The notes under the pieces: model-generated
What the model saw: the letters and a program-made list of their open reading frames with translations, nothing else
The model's database searches: none
What the model was told of the DNA's origin: nothing
In this document: one piece after another, positions 7,141-13,211 of the stretch
Layout: every line of letters begins with the position of its first letter
How positions within the stretch are numbered: position 1 is the first letter of the stretch
Program-made: the position numbers and the translations under genes
From: Pseudomonadota bacterium
GTDB lineage: Bacteria > Pseudomonadota > Gammaproteobacteria > Arenicellales > Poriferihabitantaceae
Assembly (NCBI GenBank): GCA_024226105.1
Contig: JAAELZ010000207.1
Coordinates: forward strand, 1 to 13,211
Direction of reading: 5' to 3'
Length of the DNA: 13,211 bases

Positions 7141-7223
7141 GGAAATACCCTGGGAGAGTGTTAATTGTTTTATATTCGGGCTACTATCACCCTTCTCCTC
7201 AGAGGCTAAATTAATCATAGGCG

Positions 7224-8189
7224 ATGGTCAATCAAAATCAGGAAAGCAATGCCTTTTCCAGCGTTTCCATGCTGGAAATCACCGAGCATCAGCACGGCCA
7301 GCGTATTGATAATTATTTGTTTCGCCTGTTAAAGGGTGTGCCGAAAAGCCGGGTCTATAGAATTATGCGTAAGGGCGAAGTTCGGGTGAATAAATCGCGC
7401 GTAAAACCCGACTACAAATTACAAAAGGGTGATGTGCTTAGAATACCGCCGATTCGGACAACACAGGCAGAACCGGGCGAATTCCTGATTCCAGGCTGGG
7501 TTCAGGCGGCCATCGAGCAGCCGGTATTTGAGGATGAGGCCCTGGTAGTGATCAACAAACCTGCTGGCCTGGCCGTTCACGGGGGTTCAGGGATCGAATT
7601 TGGTTTGATCGAAGCGATGCGACAACTAAAACCGGACTGGCCCTTTCTGGAGCTTGTGCATCGAATCGACCGGGAGACCTCGGGCTGCATTTTGCTGGCC
7701 AAATCCCGCCCGGTGCTGAATCAGCTTCACCAGCAGTTCCGGCGCGAAGAAGGGCAGATGGAAAAGGCTTATCTGGCCATTTTAGCCGGAAAGCTTGAAT
7801 CCGCGACTACGGTAAATGCGGCGCTGAAACAGACCCGCGATGGCAATGGTATGAAACGCGCCATTGTCGACAGTCAGGGCCAGGCGGCCAAAAGCACCTT
7901 CATGCCGCTGGAGTGCTATGACGATGTCAGTTACACCCGGGTACTGCTGTATACCGGCCGTATGCATCAGGCACGTGTACACGCCGCCAGCCTCGGCCTG
8001 CCGATTCTGGGTGATAAACTGTACGGTGATCGGGAGCGTAATCGCAGCGCGCGCTCAGTTGGCGTGAAGCGCTGTATGTTGCACGCGGAACGTTATCAAC
8101 TAAATCATCCAGGTACCGGCAGGTTAATGCGATTTAATGCGCCTTTACCCAAAGATTTTGAGCACGTGCTTTCCAATTTAAAATCATGA
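7224..8189 (+). CDS. rluC: 23S rRNA pseudouridine(955/2504/2580) synthase RluC
   Basis: RluC converts U955, U2504 and U2580 of 23S rRNA to pseudouridine. The protein has 321 residues, as usual. An N-terminal S4 RNA-binding domain (about 25-85: GQRIDNYLFRLLKGVPKS, then YRIMRKGEVRVNKSRVKPDY) precedes the RluA-type catalytic domain. The active-site aspartate is D149 in HRIDRETSG, followed by the conserved YLAILAG and RMHQARVHAASLGLPILGD. The ATG at 7224 has only a poor, very close AGGCG upstream; an internal ATG (residue 16) is possible but has no better ribosome site. The usual gammaproteobacterial neighbour rne is absent here, and metC stands divergently upstream. The last four bases overlap the next gene (ATGA), so the HAD phosphatase is coupled to it. 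Confidence 0.94.
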   Translation: MVNQNQESNAFSSVSMLEITEHQHGQRIDNYLFRLLKGVPKSRVYRIMRKGEVRVNKSRVKPDYKLQKGDVLRIPPIRTTQAEPGEFLIPGWVQAAIEQPVFEDEALVVINKPAGLAVHGGSGIEFGLIEAMRQLKPDWPFLELVHRIDRETSGCILLAKSRPVLNQLHQQFRREEGQMEKAYLAILAGKLESATTVNAALKQTRDGNGMKRAIVDSQGQAAKSTFMPLECYDDVSYTRVLLYTGRMHQARVHAASLGLPILGDKLYGDRERNRSARSVGVKRCMLHAERYQLNHPGTGRLMRFNAPLPKDFEHVLSNLKS

Positions 8190-8872
8190 CAAATAGCCGC
8201 CCCGGGCCGATCAGGCTGCTTATTTTTGACTGGGATGGAACCTTGATGGATTCGGCAAATAAAATCGTTACCTGCTTTCAGGCCGCCGCACGCGACTGTG
8301 ATCTGCCGGTGCCAGGTGCGGCACTGGTCGAGCAGCAGATTGGCCTGACCCTGGAGATCGCCTGGTCGAATATTTTACCGGTGCTGGGTGAACGTGCGGA
8401 TCCGATTCTGGCGCAGCGTGCCAGCGATCGCTATCGGGATTACTTCCTGGAAATAGATCAGACCCCTATGCCGCTATACGATGGCGTGGTTGAGGGTATA
8501 CAGCAGCTCGAAGAGAACGGTTACCTGCTGGCCATTGCCACCGGCAAGGCGCGTCGCGGCCTGGAACGCGCACTACAGGAAACCGATTTACGCAGGCATT
8601 TTGTCTACAGCCGCTGCGCCGACGAAGCCTTTTCCAAACCGCATCCTAAAATGCTGCACGACATTCTGGAGTTTTGCGGCTGCGAAGCCCACGAAGCCTT
8701 AATGGTGGGCGATACCACCTATGACATGGATATGGCGCGCCACGCAAGCATGGATAGCCTTGCAGTAAGCTATGGTGTACATAAGGAACACGTGCTTACA
8801 CCGCTTGCAAGTTTGGGCTGCGCAGTAGATTTTGCCGATGTGTTATGTCGCATTGAACAGGGAAAATCATAA
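8186..8872 (+). CDS. HAD-IA family hydrolase, phosphoglycolate-phosphatase-like
   Basis: This 228-residue cytoplasmic protein has the four HAD phosphatase motifs: DWDGT at 15-19 with nucleophile D15 and acid/base D17, T119 in AIATGK (motif II), K151 in SKPHP (motif III), and GDTTYD at 175-180 with metal-binding D176 and D180 (motif IV). A helical type-1 cap lies between motifs I and II, as in Gph/PGP-like enzymes. Sugar-phosphate or nucleotide dephosphorylation is likely, but the substrate is unknown. Its start overlaps the rluC stop codon (ATGA). An rluC-HAD order is common in gammaproteobacteria, where a signal peptide peptidase gene (sppA) often comes next; no sppA is present here. Confidence 0.9.
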   Translation: MTNSRPGPIRLLIFDWDGTLMDSANKIVTCFQAAARDCDLPVPGAALVEQQIGLTLEIAWSNILPVLGERADPILAQRASDRYRDYFLEIDQTPMPLYDGVVEGIQQLEENGYLLAIATGKARRGLERALQETDLRRHFVYSRCADEAFSKPHPKMLHDILEFCGCEAHEALMVGDTTYDMDMARHASMDSLAVSYGVHKEHVLTPLASLGCAVDFADVLCRIEQGKS

Positions 8873-8873
8873 T

Positions 8874-8972
8874 ATGAACTTTACAAGCGGAAAACCATGG
8901 TCTTTCTATTATGGAAACCTCATCTATGTCACGACACTATTTCTGAGAGAAAGGTTACTGGCAATGGACTAA
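8874..8972 (+). CDS. Possible 32-residue micro-ORF after the HAD gene
   Basis: An ATG one base after the HAD stop codon opens a 32-codon frame (MNFTSGKPWSFYYGNLIYV at the start) ending with TAA at 8970-8972. AGGG lies about 11 bases upstream, rather far for a ribosome site. The peptide is aromatic and hydrophobic in the middle. I do not recognise it. It may be a chance frame or the relic of a gene that once followed the HAD gene, since the 222-base gap to the sulfotransferase gene holds nothing else coding-like. A very weak promoter candidate (ATTGCA at 9013, TAAAAT at 9035) lies later in the gap. Confidence 0.2.
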   Translation: MNFTSGKPWSFYYGNLIYVTTLFLRERLLAMD

Positions 8973-9094
8973 AGCGGTATCTTGAGACCCGGGTGGTTAA
9001 ACTCAGAAATTGATTGCAGCTCAGCTACATAAGGTAAAATACGGCCAGTACTTTAATCACCCATCACACCCGTTATACCTTACGACCGACAAAG

Positions 9095-10180
9095 ATGCTC
9101 ATTACCCACAAAATAGCGAGAAGGATTTTTCGATATTCGGTTGATTTTCTTAATAACCAGGAAATTAGTGGATGGTGCTTTCATCGTTTGAATAAGAGCA
9201 AACCCGTCGACTTATTTTTCTTTGCAGATGGAATTAAATTGGGTGAGACAAGCGCTGGGGACTTAAGAACCGATGTCATGGATCATGATGTGCATCCAAC
9301 CGGACAGTGTGGATTTAGTTTCCGCATTCCGCCTCAGTACAACATTAAAAGCTATCGTACCCTGTTTATAAAGGCAGGTAGCTGCAAGACGATTATTGCC
9401 AGCTTTCAAACCGACAAAATTCCCGAAGTTGTCGATGGAGTGCTCCCGAAAGTCCTGTTTATGCATATACCAAAGACAGCAGGAACCTCTTTCAATACCT
9501 TTGCCAAAGCTTACATTCCGCGCGAAAAAGTCATCGTGCATATTGAATCAGAGGATAAAGAGAAATATGCATCCTTTAATTCTTCGTATAACTATATTGC
9601 AGGCCACCTCCCTTTAAGAACGCTGGCTGAATATTTTGATTTATCCGCTTTTGACCTATACACAATATTACGCGAACCCTATCGGCACCTGCATTCCCAT
9701 TTCAATTGGGTCAAAGCCGTTAGCCATATACCTGATTCGAGCTTTTCCCTGGAACATCCTCAGGTTGTCAGAGATATGTCGATGAATATGCAGAATATGG
9801 ACCTGAGTCAGCCGGAAGTTTTGGGTGATTTTGTCCGCAACCTGGAGGGTTTCGGGCTGGATTATTTTGATAACTGCCAGACTCGATATTTTCTGGACTA
9901 CAGGCCGGAACGCGTGACACTCACCCATGTAGATCAAGCGTTACAAAATCTCCAGCACTTTACGGGCATTGGAATTACTGAGCAGTATGGTGCCTTTACA
10001 AAAATGTTCTGTTACAAAATCAAGGCAAATTTCTGCGAGCAACAAAGAACATTTAATGCCTCGAAGTCTACTCTTTTGTTTGACTATAACAACCCGGAAA
10101 TCAGGGAAGCGCTGCACCCGATAGTCGCAGCCGATCTCCTGCTATACGAGTATGTCCGCGCAGATATCAGTTGTGTTTAA
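9095..10180 (+). CDS. Two-domain sulfotransferase-family protein
   Basis: The C-terminal part (about 118-361) is a sulfotransferase-2-like domain. The 5'-phosphosulfate-binding loop is HIPKTAGTS at 124-132, and the 3'-phosphate site is LREPYRHLHSHF at 192-203 with R193 and S201. A GH pair (170-171) sits where related uronosyl 2-O-sulfotransferases carry a catalytic histidine. The family moves sulfate from PAPS to sugars of polysaccharides or similar acceptors; the acceptor here is unknown. The N-terminal 110 residues, with SGWCFHRLNKSKPVDLFFFADG (split: GWCF at 26-29, DG at 45-46), R58-x-D60 and GFSFRIP at 73-79, resemble the 'GWa.D...dG...R.D...hGF.f.iP' beta domain often fused to glycosyl- or sulfotransferases. 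The gene is visibly richer in A and T than its neighbours, and no other polysaccharide gene is near, which suggests transfer. No clear ribosome site precedes the ATG. Confidence 0.83.
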   Translation: MLITHKIARRIFRYSVDFLNNQEISGWCFHRLNKSKPVDLFFFADGIKLGETSAGDLRTDVMDHDVHPTGQCGFSFRIPPQYNIKSYRTLFIKAGSCKTIIASFQTDKIPEVVDGVLPKVLFMHIPKTAGTSFNTFAKAYIPREKVIVHIESEDKEKYASFNSSYNYIAGHLPLRTLAEYFDLSAFDLYTILREPYRHLHSHFNWVKAVSHIPDSSFSLEHPQVVRDMSMNMQNMDLSQPEVLGDFVRNLEGFGLDYFDNCQTRYFLDYRPERVTLTHVDQALQNLQHFTGIGITEQYGAFTKMFCYKIKANFCEQQRTFNASKSTLLFDYNNPEIREALHPIVAADLLLYEYVRADISCV

Positions 10181-10182
10181 CG

Positions 10183-10219
10183 GGTGAGTGAGTTTCTGTC
10201 ACTCTGCTATTCACTCACC
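10183..10219. repeat. Inverted repeat just after the sulfotransferase gene
   Basis: GGTGAGTGA (10183-10191) pairs perfectly with TCACTCACC (10211-10219) around a 19-base loop, starting two bases after the stop codon. No T-run follows, so it is not a classic terminator, but as a 9-base-pair stem it could protect the mRNA 3' end or give factor-aided termination. It is the first of three inverted structures in the 339-base non-coding stretch 10181-10519. Confidence 0.65.
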
Positions 10220-10304
10220 GGGTGAATGCCTGCCATGCCAAACTGATTCTTTATTTCAATTCCTTAAGTCCTGTTTATAGCGATTAATTTTGAGGTAATG
10301 GGTG

Positions 10305-10346
10305 CCGGGTCATAGTGAAGCGCCGCACTCCCTCGTTATGACCCGG
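10305..10346. repeat. Second inverted repeat in the same gap
   Basis: CCGGGTCATA (10305-10314) and TATGACCCGG (10337-10346) form a perfect 10-base stem around 22 bases (which include GCGCCGC). It resembles a REP-like or bidirectional hairpin unit. The sequence after it (TTATTGTCCCC) is not a good T-run. Its arms do not match those of the neighbouring MITE-like element, so I treat it as separate. Confidence 0.65.
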
Positions 10347-10363
10347 TTATTGTCCCCTGGGAA

Positions 10364-10516
10364 TCTGTCGGACTTAACATGTTTCGTTCAAAATCCATGA
10401 ATATCGAAAAACTGTGCTTATCACGATCGTCAAATGGAGCGACCATTATCCTCTCATGATAAACTCATTTTATTCGATCTCATGAATTTTGCTCCAAAAC
10501 AGCTAAGTCCGACAGA
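10364..10516. mobile_element. MITE-like element with long imperfect terminal inverted repeats
   Basis: The 153-base segment begins TCTGTCGGACTTA (10364-10376) and ends TAAGTCCGACAGA (10504-10516), an exact 13-base inverted repeat. The symmetry continues inward: TGTTT, then CAAAATCCATGA against CAAAATTCATGA (11 of 12), then ATCGAA, then TTATCACGA against TTATCATGA, so each arm is about 50 imperfect bases. No reading frame fits inside, as expected for a miniature inverted-repeat element moved by a transposase elsewhere. I see no clear target-site duplication in the flanks (TGGGAA left, CGCCTA right). The right end stops three bases from the TAG of the cytochrome P460 gene, so the element forms that gene's 3' region and may end its transcript as a long hairpin. 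The transposase family is not assignable from these ends by eye. Confidence 0.7.
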
Positions 10517-10519
10517 CGC

Positions 10520-11047
10520 CTAGTTAGTGAAGATCATATCGCCGCCCGGTGCCGCTGTATGACAGGCGATGCAACCTTTGGATTTGCCCTTGGCAACGCG
10601 ACCGGCGAGCATCATGTTTTTCTCATTCACCTGCAGGCTTCCATCGGCTTTATATTTGGCCCAGAACCAGTTCTGGTTATCGGCGTCATATCCGTCTTCA
10701 CGCTGGAACATGACCGTAACGGCTTTCAGGTATTTGGCCGGTTCTTTGGCGACCGCATCCGTTGAAACACCTTCACCGCCGAAGTTTTTCTTTACGATTA
10801 CGGTGCCGGTGTGTCCGCTGACGGTCACTGAAGAGGTGGCATTGGTCAAAACGGCCCCATGAGGATGTACGCCTTTGTAGGGGGCTGAATTGTCAGCTGA
10901 CGAGCCGACCAGTTTGGCAGCACCCAGGGCGCTCCATAAATCTTTAGCGTATGAAACGCTATCGGGGCCGCTAAAGGCCATTTCACCAGCTGCGGCGGAC
11001 ATGGAAATACTCAAGCCAATGGCTGCAATCAATGTGGTTTTTTTCAT
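10520..11047 (-). CDS. Cytochrome P460 family protein, exported c-type cytochrome
   Basis: The 175-residue protein has a Sec signal peptide (about 1-20, cut near AAA/GE) and a single C-terminal heme c site, C159-I-A-C-H163, followed by the usual short tail that ends in IFTN. Family marks are PYKGVHPHGAVL (about 56-67), VIVKKNFGGEG (83-93) and NQNWFWAKYKADG (124-136). Cytochromes P460 are periplasmic, some with a Lys-heme cross-link that oxidise hydroxylamine or detoxify NO; many other members have no known role. K86, K87 or K131 could be the cross-link candidate, but I cannot decide. The Shine-Dalgarno GAGAGGA precedes the ATG. The propeller gene lies 29 bases upstream on the same strand, so they are likely an operon. 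A MITE-like element abuts the 3' end. Confidence 0.88.
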   Translation of the reverse strand: MKKTTLIAAIGLSISMSAAAGEMAFSGPDSVSYAKDLWSALGAAKLVGSSADNSAPYKGVHPHGAVLTNATSSVTVSGHTGTVIVKKNFGGEGVSTDAVAKEPAKYLKAVTVMFQREDGYDADNQNWFWAKYKADGSLQVNEKNMMLAGRVAKGKSKGCIACHTAAPGGDMIFTN

Positions 11048-11076
11048 TTTAGGAATTCCTCTCGTTGTGTTGATGT

Positions 11077-12144
11077 TTACGTGCGTGGAGCAGGGTGTCT
11101 TTGCCTGCTGTTTAAGGGCAAACTCTCCGGGTTGAGATGCTCTACAGCGCCGGTAATATCATACAGAGCGACTCGATCGCCCTGGATAACAGGGGCCTGG
11201 ACATAGCGATGGTCAAACTGCATTTGTTTTTGCAGTTTTCCGCTTTGTGTATCCAGTATCATAAGTGAGCCTGATTCAGTCAGGCTAATCAGGCTTTGCT
11301 GGTAAAGCACGTTCCAGAACAGGGCGTTGCGATGCACAGATTTTTGCCAGCGCTGGCGGCCTGTTTCGGGATCAAAAGAACTGAGCTTGCCACTCATATC
11401 CGCTGTCACCAGGTATCGGGAGTCTGATAAATAGGAAAAGGCCGGATTTTCAAGCCGGGCTTGCCAGACAGGTTCTGCCTTACCGGTTTTTAGATTTAGT
11501 CTGTAGGCGCTTAAACGGCCATCGAATGTACTGGCGACAAACCCGTTTTTAGTCTGAAACAGCGGTGCCACCAGTTCCTGTTGCAGGGCAAAGCTATCCA
11601 GGGTTTGCCCGGTTTTGCTGTCCAGTACCCAGATGGTCCGGTTTTGGCCGCCACTAATGATTTTGTTTTGATGGATAAGTGGTGGGTAAATCCAGCCGTT
11701 TGCCAGGGCTCGGGTCCAGATTATTTTTCCGGAATCAGCCTGACGCTTTTCCAGCATGCCGTCGGTACGAGCCAGGAAGACATTTTCACCGCTTATAACC
11801 GGGTAAAAATAATGCGCGTCGGAATCAGTTGATGCCCGCCAGGTTTGCCTGCCTGTGCGTAAATCATAACTGGATGAATGGGTGCTGTGGCTGACATACA
11901 GCTGAGACTGCCTGACTACAAAGCTGTCGGGATCGCTATAAAGCGAATTGTGCCAGAGGGTTTCTCCTGTTTGGGTATCTGTGCAACTTAGGTAAGGCGT
12001 ATAAGCGCAATGGGCTGTATCGAAATTCTCCACCGTAGAGGCTACGGTAAATACAGCGAACGAGCCTGATGCGATTGAGGATAAAAAGCTCAACAGCAGG
12101 ATATGAGCCGCTCGGAAGGAATATTGTTTTTCTCTAATACGCAT
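11077..12144 (-). CDS. Exported PQQ-like beta-propeller protein
   Basis: The 355-residue protein has a hydrophobic N-terminal segment (about 12-36) acting as a signal peptide or membrane anchor, then about seven blades of the PQQ/WD-like propeller type. Each blade shows the D-x-x-(T/S)-G-x-x-x-W-like turn: about 56-64, 94-102, 136-143, 175-182, 217-227, 258-266 and 298-306, spaced about 40 residues. There are no enzyme residues of quinoprotein dehydrogenases that I can identify, and it is shorter than those (about 550-700), so a BamB-like scaffold or binding role is more likely. Two cysteines (C46, C54) near the mature N terminus could form a disulfide. The ATG at 12144 has AAGGGG only one base upstream, oddly close. 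It lies directly upstream of the P460 gene, suggesting joint work on periplasmic redox substrates, which is inference. Confidence 0.8.
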   Translation of the reverse strand: MRIREKQYSFRAAHILLLSFLSSIASGSFAVFTVASTVENFDTAHCAYTPYLSCTDTQTGETLWHNSLYSDPDSFVVRQSQLYVSHSTHSSSYDLRTGRQTWRASTDSDAHYFYPVISGENVFLARTDGMLEKRQADSGKIIWTRALANGWIYPPLIHQNKIISGGQNRTIWVLDSKTGQTLDSFALQQELVAPLFQTKNGFVASTFDGRLSAYRLNLKTGKAEPVWQARLENPAFSYLSDSRYLVTADMSGKLSSFDPETGRQRWQKSVHRNALFWNVLYQQSLISLTESGSLMILDTQSGKLQKQMQFDHRYVQAPVIQGDRVALYDITGAVEHLNPESLPLNSRQRHPAPRT

Positions 12145-12264
12145 GCCCCTTATGAGTGGTGCGTATTCAGAAAGTTCACAAATTTATTGCAGGGGGCCGA
12201 GTGAATTCAGTTCTTTAATGTGTTTGCCGGGACTGAAATCCGGTTCCGCGAGCGAGAGAAAGCA

Positions 12265-12290
12265 ACAAAAACCCCGTCGTATAGACGGGG
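12265..12290 (-). terminator. Rho-independent terminator of the cytochrome c5 gene
   Basis: On the minus strand, CCCCGTC/GACGGGG (12290-12284 with 12278-12272, five-base loop) is followed by TTTTTGTT (complement of 12271-12264). It lies about 55 bases past the stop codon of the c5 gene. A second, smaller hairpin, GGGC/GCCC (12321-12333), lies between. It ends the c5 transcript before the propeller gene. Confidence 0.85.
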
Positions 12291-12342
12291 CAGCAGGAAA
12301 GCGGGGTTCTAAAATTTCCAGGGCCTAAAGCCCGGCTACGGT

Positions 12343-12891
12343 TTACTGCGAATTCTCAACCATATAGGCAACAACGGCTTTCAGTTCATCGTCTTTCAGC
12401 ATGCTTGCGCCGCGTGGAGGCATGGCATTAAAACCATTAATCGCATGCTCGAGCAAGGTTGCTTCGCTCTGGGCAATACGCGGTGCCCAGGCTTCTTTGT
12501 CACCCAATACAGGTGAACCGGCCGCGCCGGTGCCATGACAGGCAAAACAGCTTGCCTGGTAAAGCGCGGCGGAGTCGACTGCCTGGCTTGTACTGGTAGT
12601 GTCAGCAGCAGTTTCTGTTGAGGCGGTCTCGGTACTGGTAGTGTCAGCAGCAGTTTCTGTTGAAGCGGCCTCGGTGCTGGCAGTGTCAGCAGCCTCTGTT
12701 GGGGCGGTTTCGGTAACGGTGGCTTCAGCGGGAGCGGCAGGTTCTGCTGTGGCGCCACTGATATTCAATTTCCCCACTTTTTGCACGCGACTTTGAATTT
12801 CGTCGGCATCGGAGGCAATGCTGGTGCCGGGAATCACACCCATAACGAAAAGAGAAGTGGCCATGATCAGTGTTTTGGTTTTTGCATTCAT
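12343..12891 (-). CDS. Cytochrome c5-type protein with a repeat-built linker
   Basis: With the start at 12891 the protein has 182 residues: a signal peptide (about 1-26), an acidic N-terminal stretch (DADEIQSRVQKVGKLNI), a long Thr/Ala/Glu/Ser linker (about 46-104), and a C-terminal cytochrome c domain. The heme site is C115-F-A-C-H119; the axial methionine is M157 in GFNAMPPRG. WAPRIAQSEATLLEHAINGF and DDELKAVVAYMV are typical of c5. The two cysteines that many c5 proteins have near the CMDC position are replaced here by SMLKDDE, so the usual disulfide is absent. It carries electrons in the periplasm. The ATG at 12891 is preferred because the upstream ATG (12939) overlaps the TATAAT box. The linker is made of a 42-base tandem repeat. 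It probably acts with the P460/propeller pair, though it has its own promoter. Confidence 0.88.
   Translation of the reverse strand: MNAKTKTLIMATSLFVMGVIPGTSIASDADEIQSRVQKVGKLNISGATAEPAAPAEATVTETAPTEAADTASTEAASTETAADTTSTETASTETAADTTSTSQAVDSAALYQASCFACHGTGAAGSPVLGDKEAWAPRIAQSEATLLEHAINGFNAMPPRGASMLKDDELKAVVAYMVENSQ
12590..12712 (-). repeat. 42-base tandem repeat within the cytochrome c5 linker
   Basis: A unit of 42 bases starts at 12590, 12632 and 12674. The first two copies are nearly identical (GTACTGGTAGTGTCAGCAGC at their start), while the third begins GTGCTGGCAGTGTCAGCAGC and is 3 bases shorter. Because 42 is a multiple of three, each copy encodes 14 residues of the flexible Thr/Ala/Glu linker, and copy-number change would keep the frame. 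This looks like a slippage-prone coding minisatellite. Confidence 0.85.
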
Positions 12892-12927
12892 AATGAGGAA
12901 ATTGGTTCGTTCAAAAAAGTGGCGCGG

Positions 12928-12933
12928 ATTATA
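12928..12933 (-). promoter_or_regulatory. -10 box of the cytochrome c5 promoter
   Basis: On the minus strand TTGTATAATCC contains a perfect TATAAT (12933-12928). Transcription would start near 12921, about 30 bases before the chosen ATG. The -35 region (about 12951-12956, GCAAAC) is poor, which points to activator help. Confidence 0.5.
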
Positions 12934-12973
12934 CAACATCTGGTGTTCTGGTTTGCGTAGAATCTCCGGAACG

Positions 12974-12985
12974 AACCTGCAGGTT
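12974..12985. promoter_or_regulatory. Perfect 12-base palindrome upstream of the c5 gene
   Basis: AACCTGCAGGTT reads the same on both strands. It is centred about 58 bases upstream of the expected c5 transcription start, a typical activator position, and also lies ahead of the + strand open frame at the right edge. It may bind a dimeric regulator for either or both genes. The regulator is unknown. Confidence 0.45.
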
Positions 12986-13034
12986 TCACCAGCGATCGTT
13001 TAGGCTATTTTGAGTTGTACAAGGCGGGCATTGA

Positions 13035-13211
13035 ATTTCAACTCTCGACAACCCCAACGATGAACAACTACTTGAATTACTTGAAACCTGGGATCCGGAT
13101 GCGGCATCTTCTCTTGAAGGCGAAAGTCATTTGGTAATACTCGCTGCCTTAGCGGAATTACTGGATCCAGACGGCGATGATCAGTTTGCGATGCTATCGT
13201 GGGACACGCTG
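13035..13211 (+). CDS. Unidentified acidic open frame, cut by the right edge
   Basis: From the stop codon at 13032-13034 to the end of the window runs an open frame of 59 codons that reads like real protein: it begins ISTLDNPNDEQLLELLETWD, is acidic and Leu-rich, and continues with DPDGDDQFAMLSWDTL. No ATG, GTG or TTG stands near its beginning; the first usable codons are ATT (13035) or much later TTG and ATG. AAGGCGGG lies 7-14 bases upstream of the ATT, a possible ribosome site for an ATT start. Alternatively a frameshift separates it from an upstream start, or it is a broken gene. I do not recognise the family. Confidence 0.4.
   Translation, partial: MSTLDNPNDEQLLELLETWDPDAASSLEGESHLVILAALAELLDPDGDDQFAMLSWDTL

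Noticed and set aside
7141..7218. MetC start at 7218
   Set aside because: It would leave 5 bases to the divergent rluC and add 26 residues with no family match.
10559..10862. + strand open frames across the cytochrome P460 gene
   Set aside because: The minus-strand gene has signal peptide, CxxCH and ribosome site; the others lack any support.
12590..12712. Regular direct repeats suggesting a CRISPR array or ncRNA repeat
   Set aside because: The units are contiguous, without spacers, a multiple of three, and encode an in-frame protein linker in a cytochrome gene.
12599..12796. Open + strand frame with Val/Ser/Ala repeats opposite the c5 linker
   Set aside because: It is the antisense shadow of the tandem repeat; the c5 frame has signal peptide, heme motif and terminator.

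Overview
The window looks like the chromosome of a gammaproteobacterium of moderate GC content. The clues are RlmD and RluC of the gammaproteobacterial type, an rluC-HAD phosphatase gene pair, an E. coli-like AroG, and a cytochrome c5. I cannot name a genus from sequence alone. A cytochrome P460, a c5-type cytochrome and a sulfur-globule-like secreted protein fit an aerobic or microaerophilic, perhaps marine or sulfur-linked, lifestyle, but that is inference.

Left part (1-3972, + strand): the 3' end of a HerA/FtsK-superfamily ATPase gene (DUF853, YjgR type) abuts a DUF2797 gene whose product carries cysteine pairs and a GIY-YIG-like core. After a 277-base gap with an interrupted palindrome comes the class I DAHP synthase gene (aroG, GTG start), then rlmD (23S rRNA m5U1939 methyltransferase).

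Middle-left (3997-7140, - strand): a LysE/RhtB exporter with a recognisable promoter and a palindrome in its leader; a small secreted Asp/Gly/Asn/Tyr-rich repeat protein with a near-consensus promoter, a strong terminator and an EF-hand-like loop; and a metC-hugZ-like pair whose reading frames overlap by 4 bases.

Middle-right (7224-10180, + strand): rluC and a HAD phosphatase gene share an ATGA overlap. They are followed by a possible micro-ORF and an AT-richer gene for a two-domain sulfotransferase, which looks acquired.

Right part (10181-13211): the 339-base gap after the sulfotransferase holds three successive inverted-repeat structures. The last is a 153-base MITE-like element that ends three bases from the stop codon of a cytochrome P460 gene. 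That gene lies downstream of a PQQ-type beta-propeller gene on the - strand, probably as one operon. Next comes a cytochrome c5 gene whose linker is built from a 42-base tandem repeat. Upstream of it lie a 12-base perfect palindrome and, at the right edge, an open frame on the + strand with no ordinary start codon.

Three envelope redox-type proteins (propeller, P460, c5) are clustered at the right, and two 23S rRNA-modifying enzymes (RlmD, RluC) lie in the middle. I see no tRNA, rRNA, CRISPR array or complete insertion sequence. The least explained items are the MITE-like element, the ATPase/GIY-YIG-like pair and the EF-hand-bearing repeat protein.
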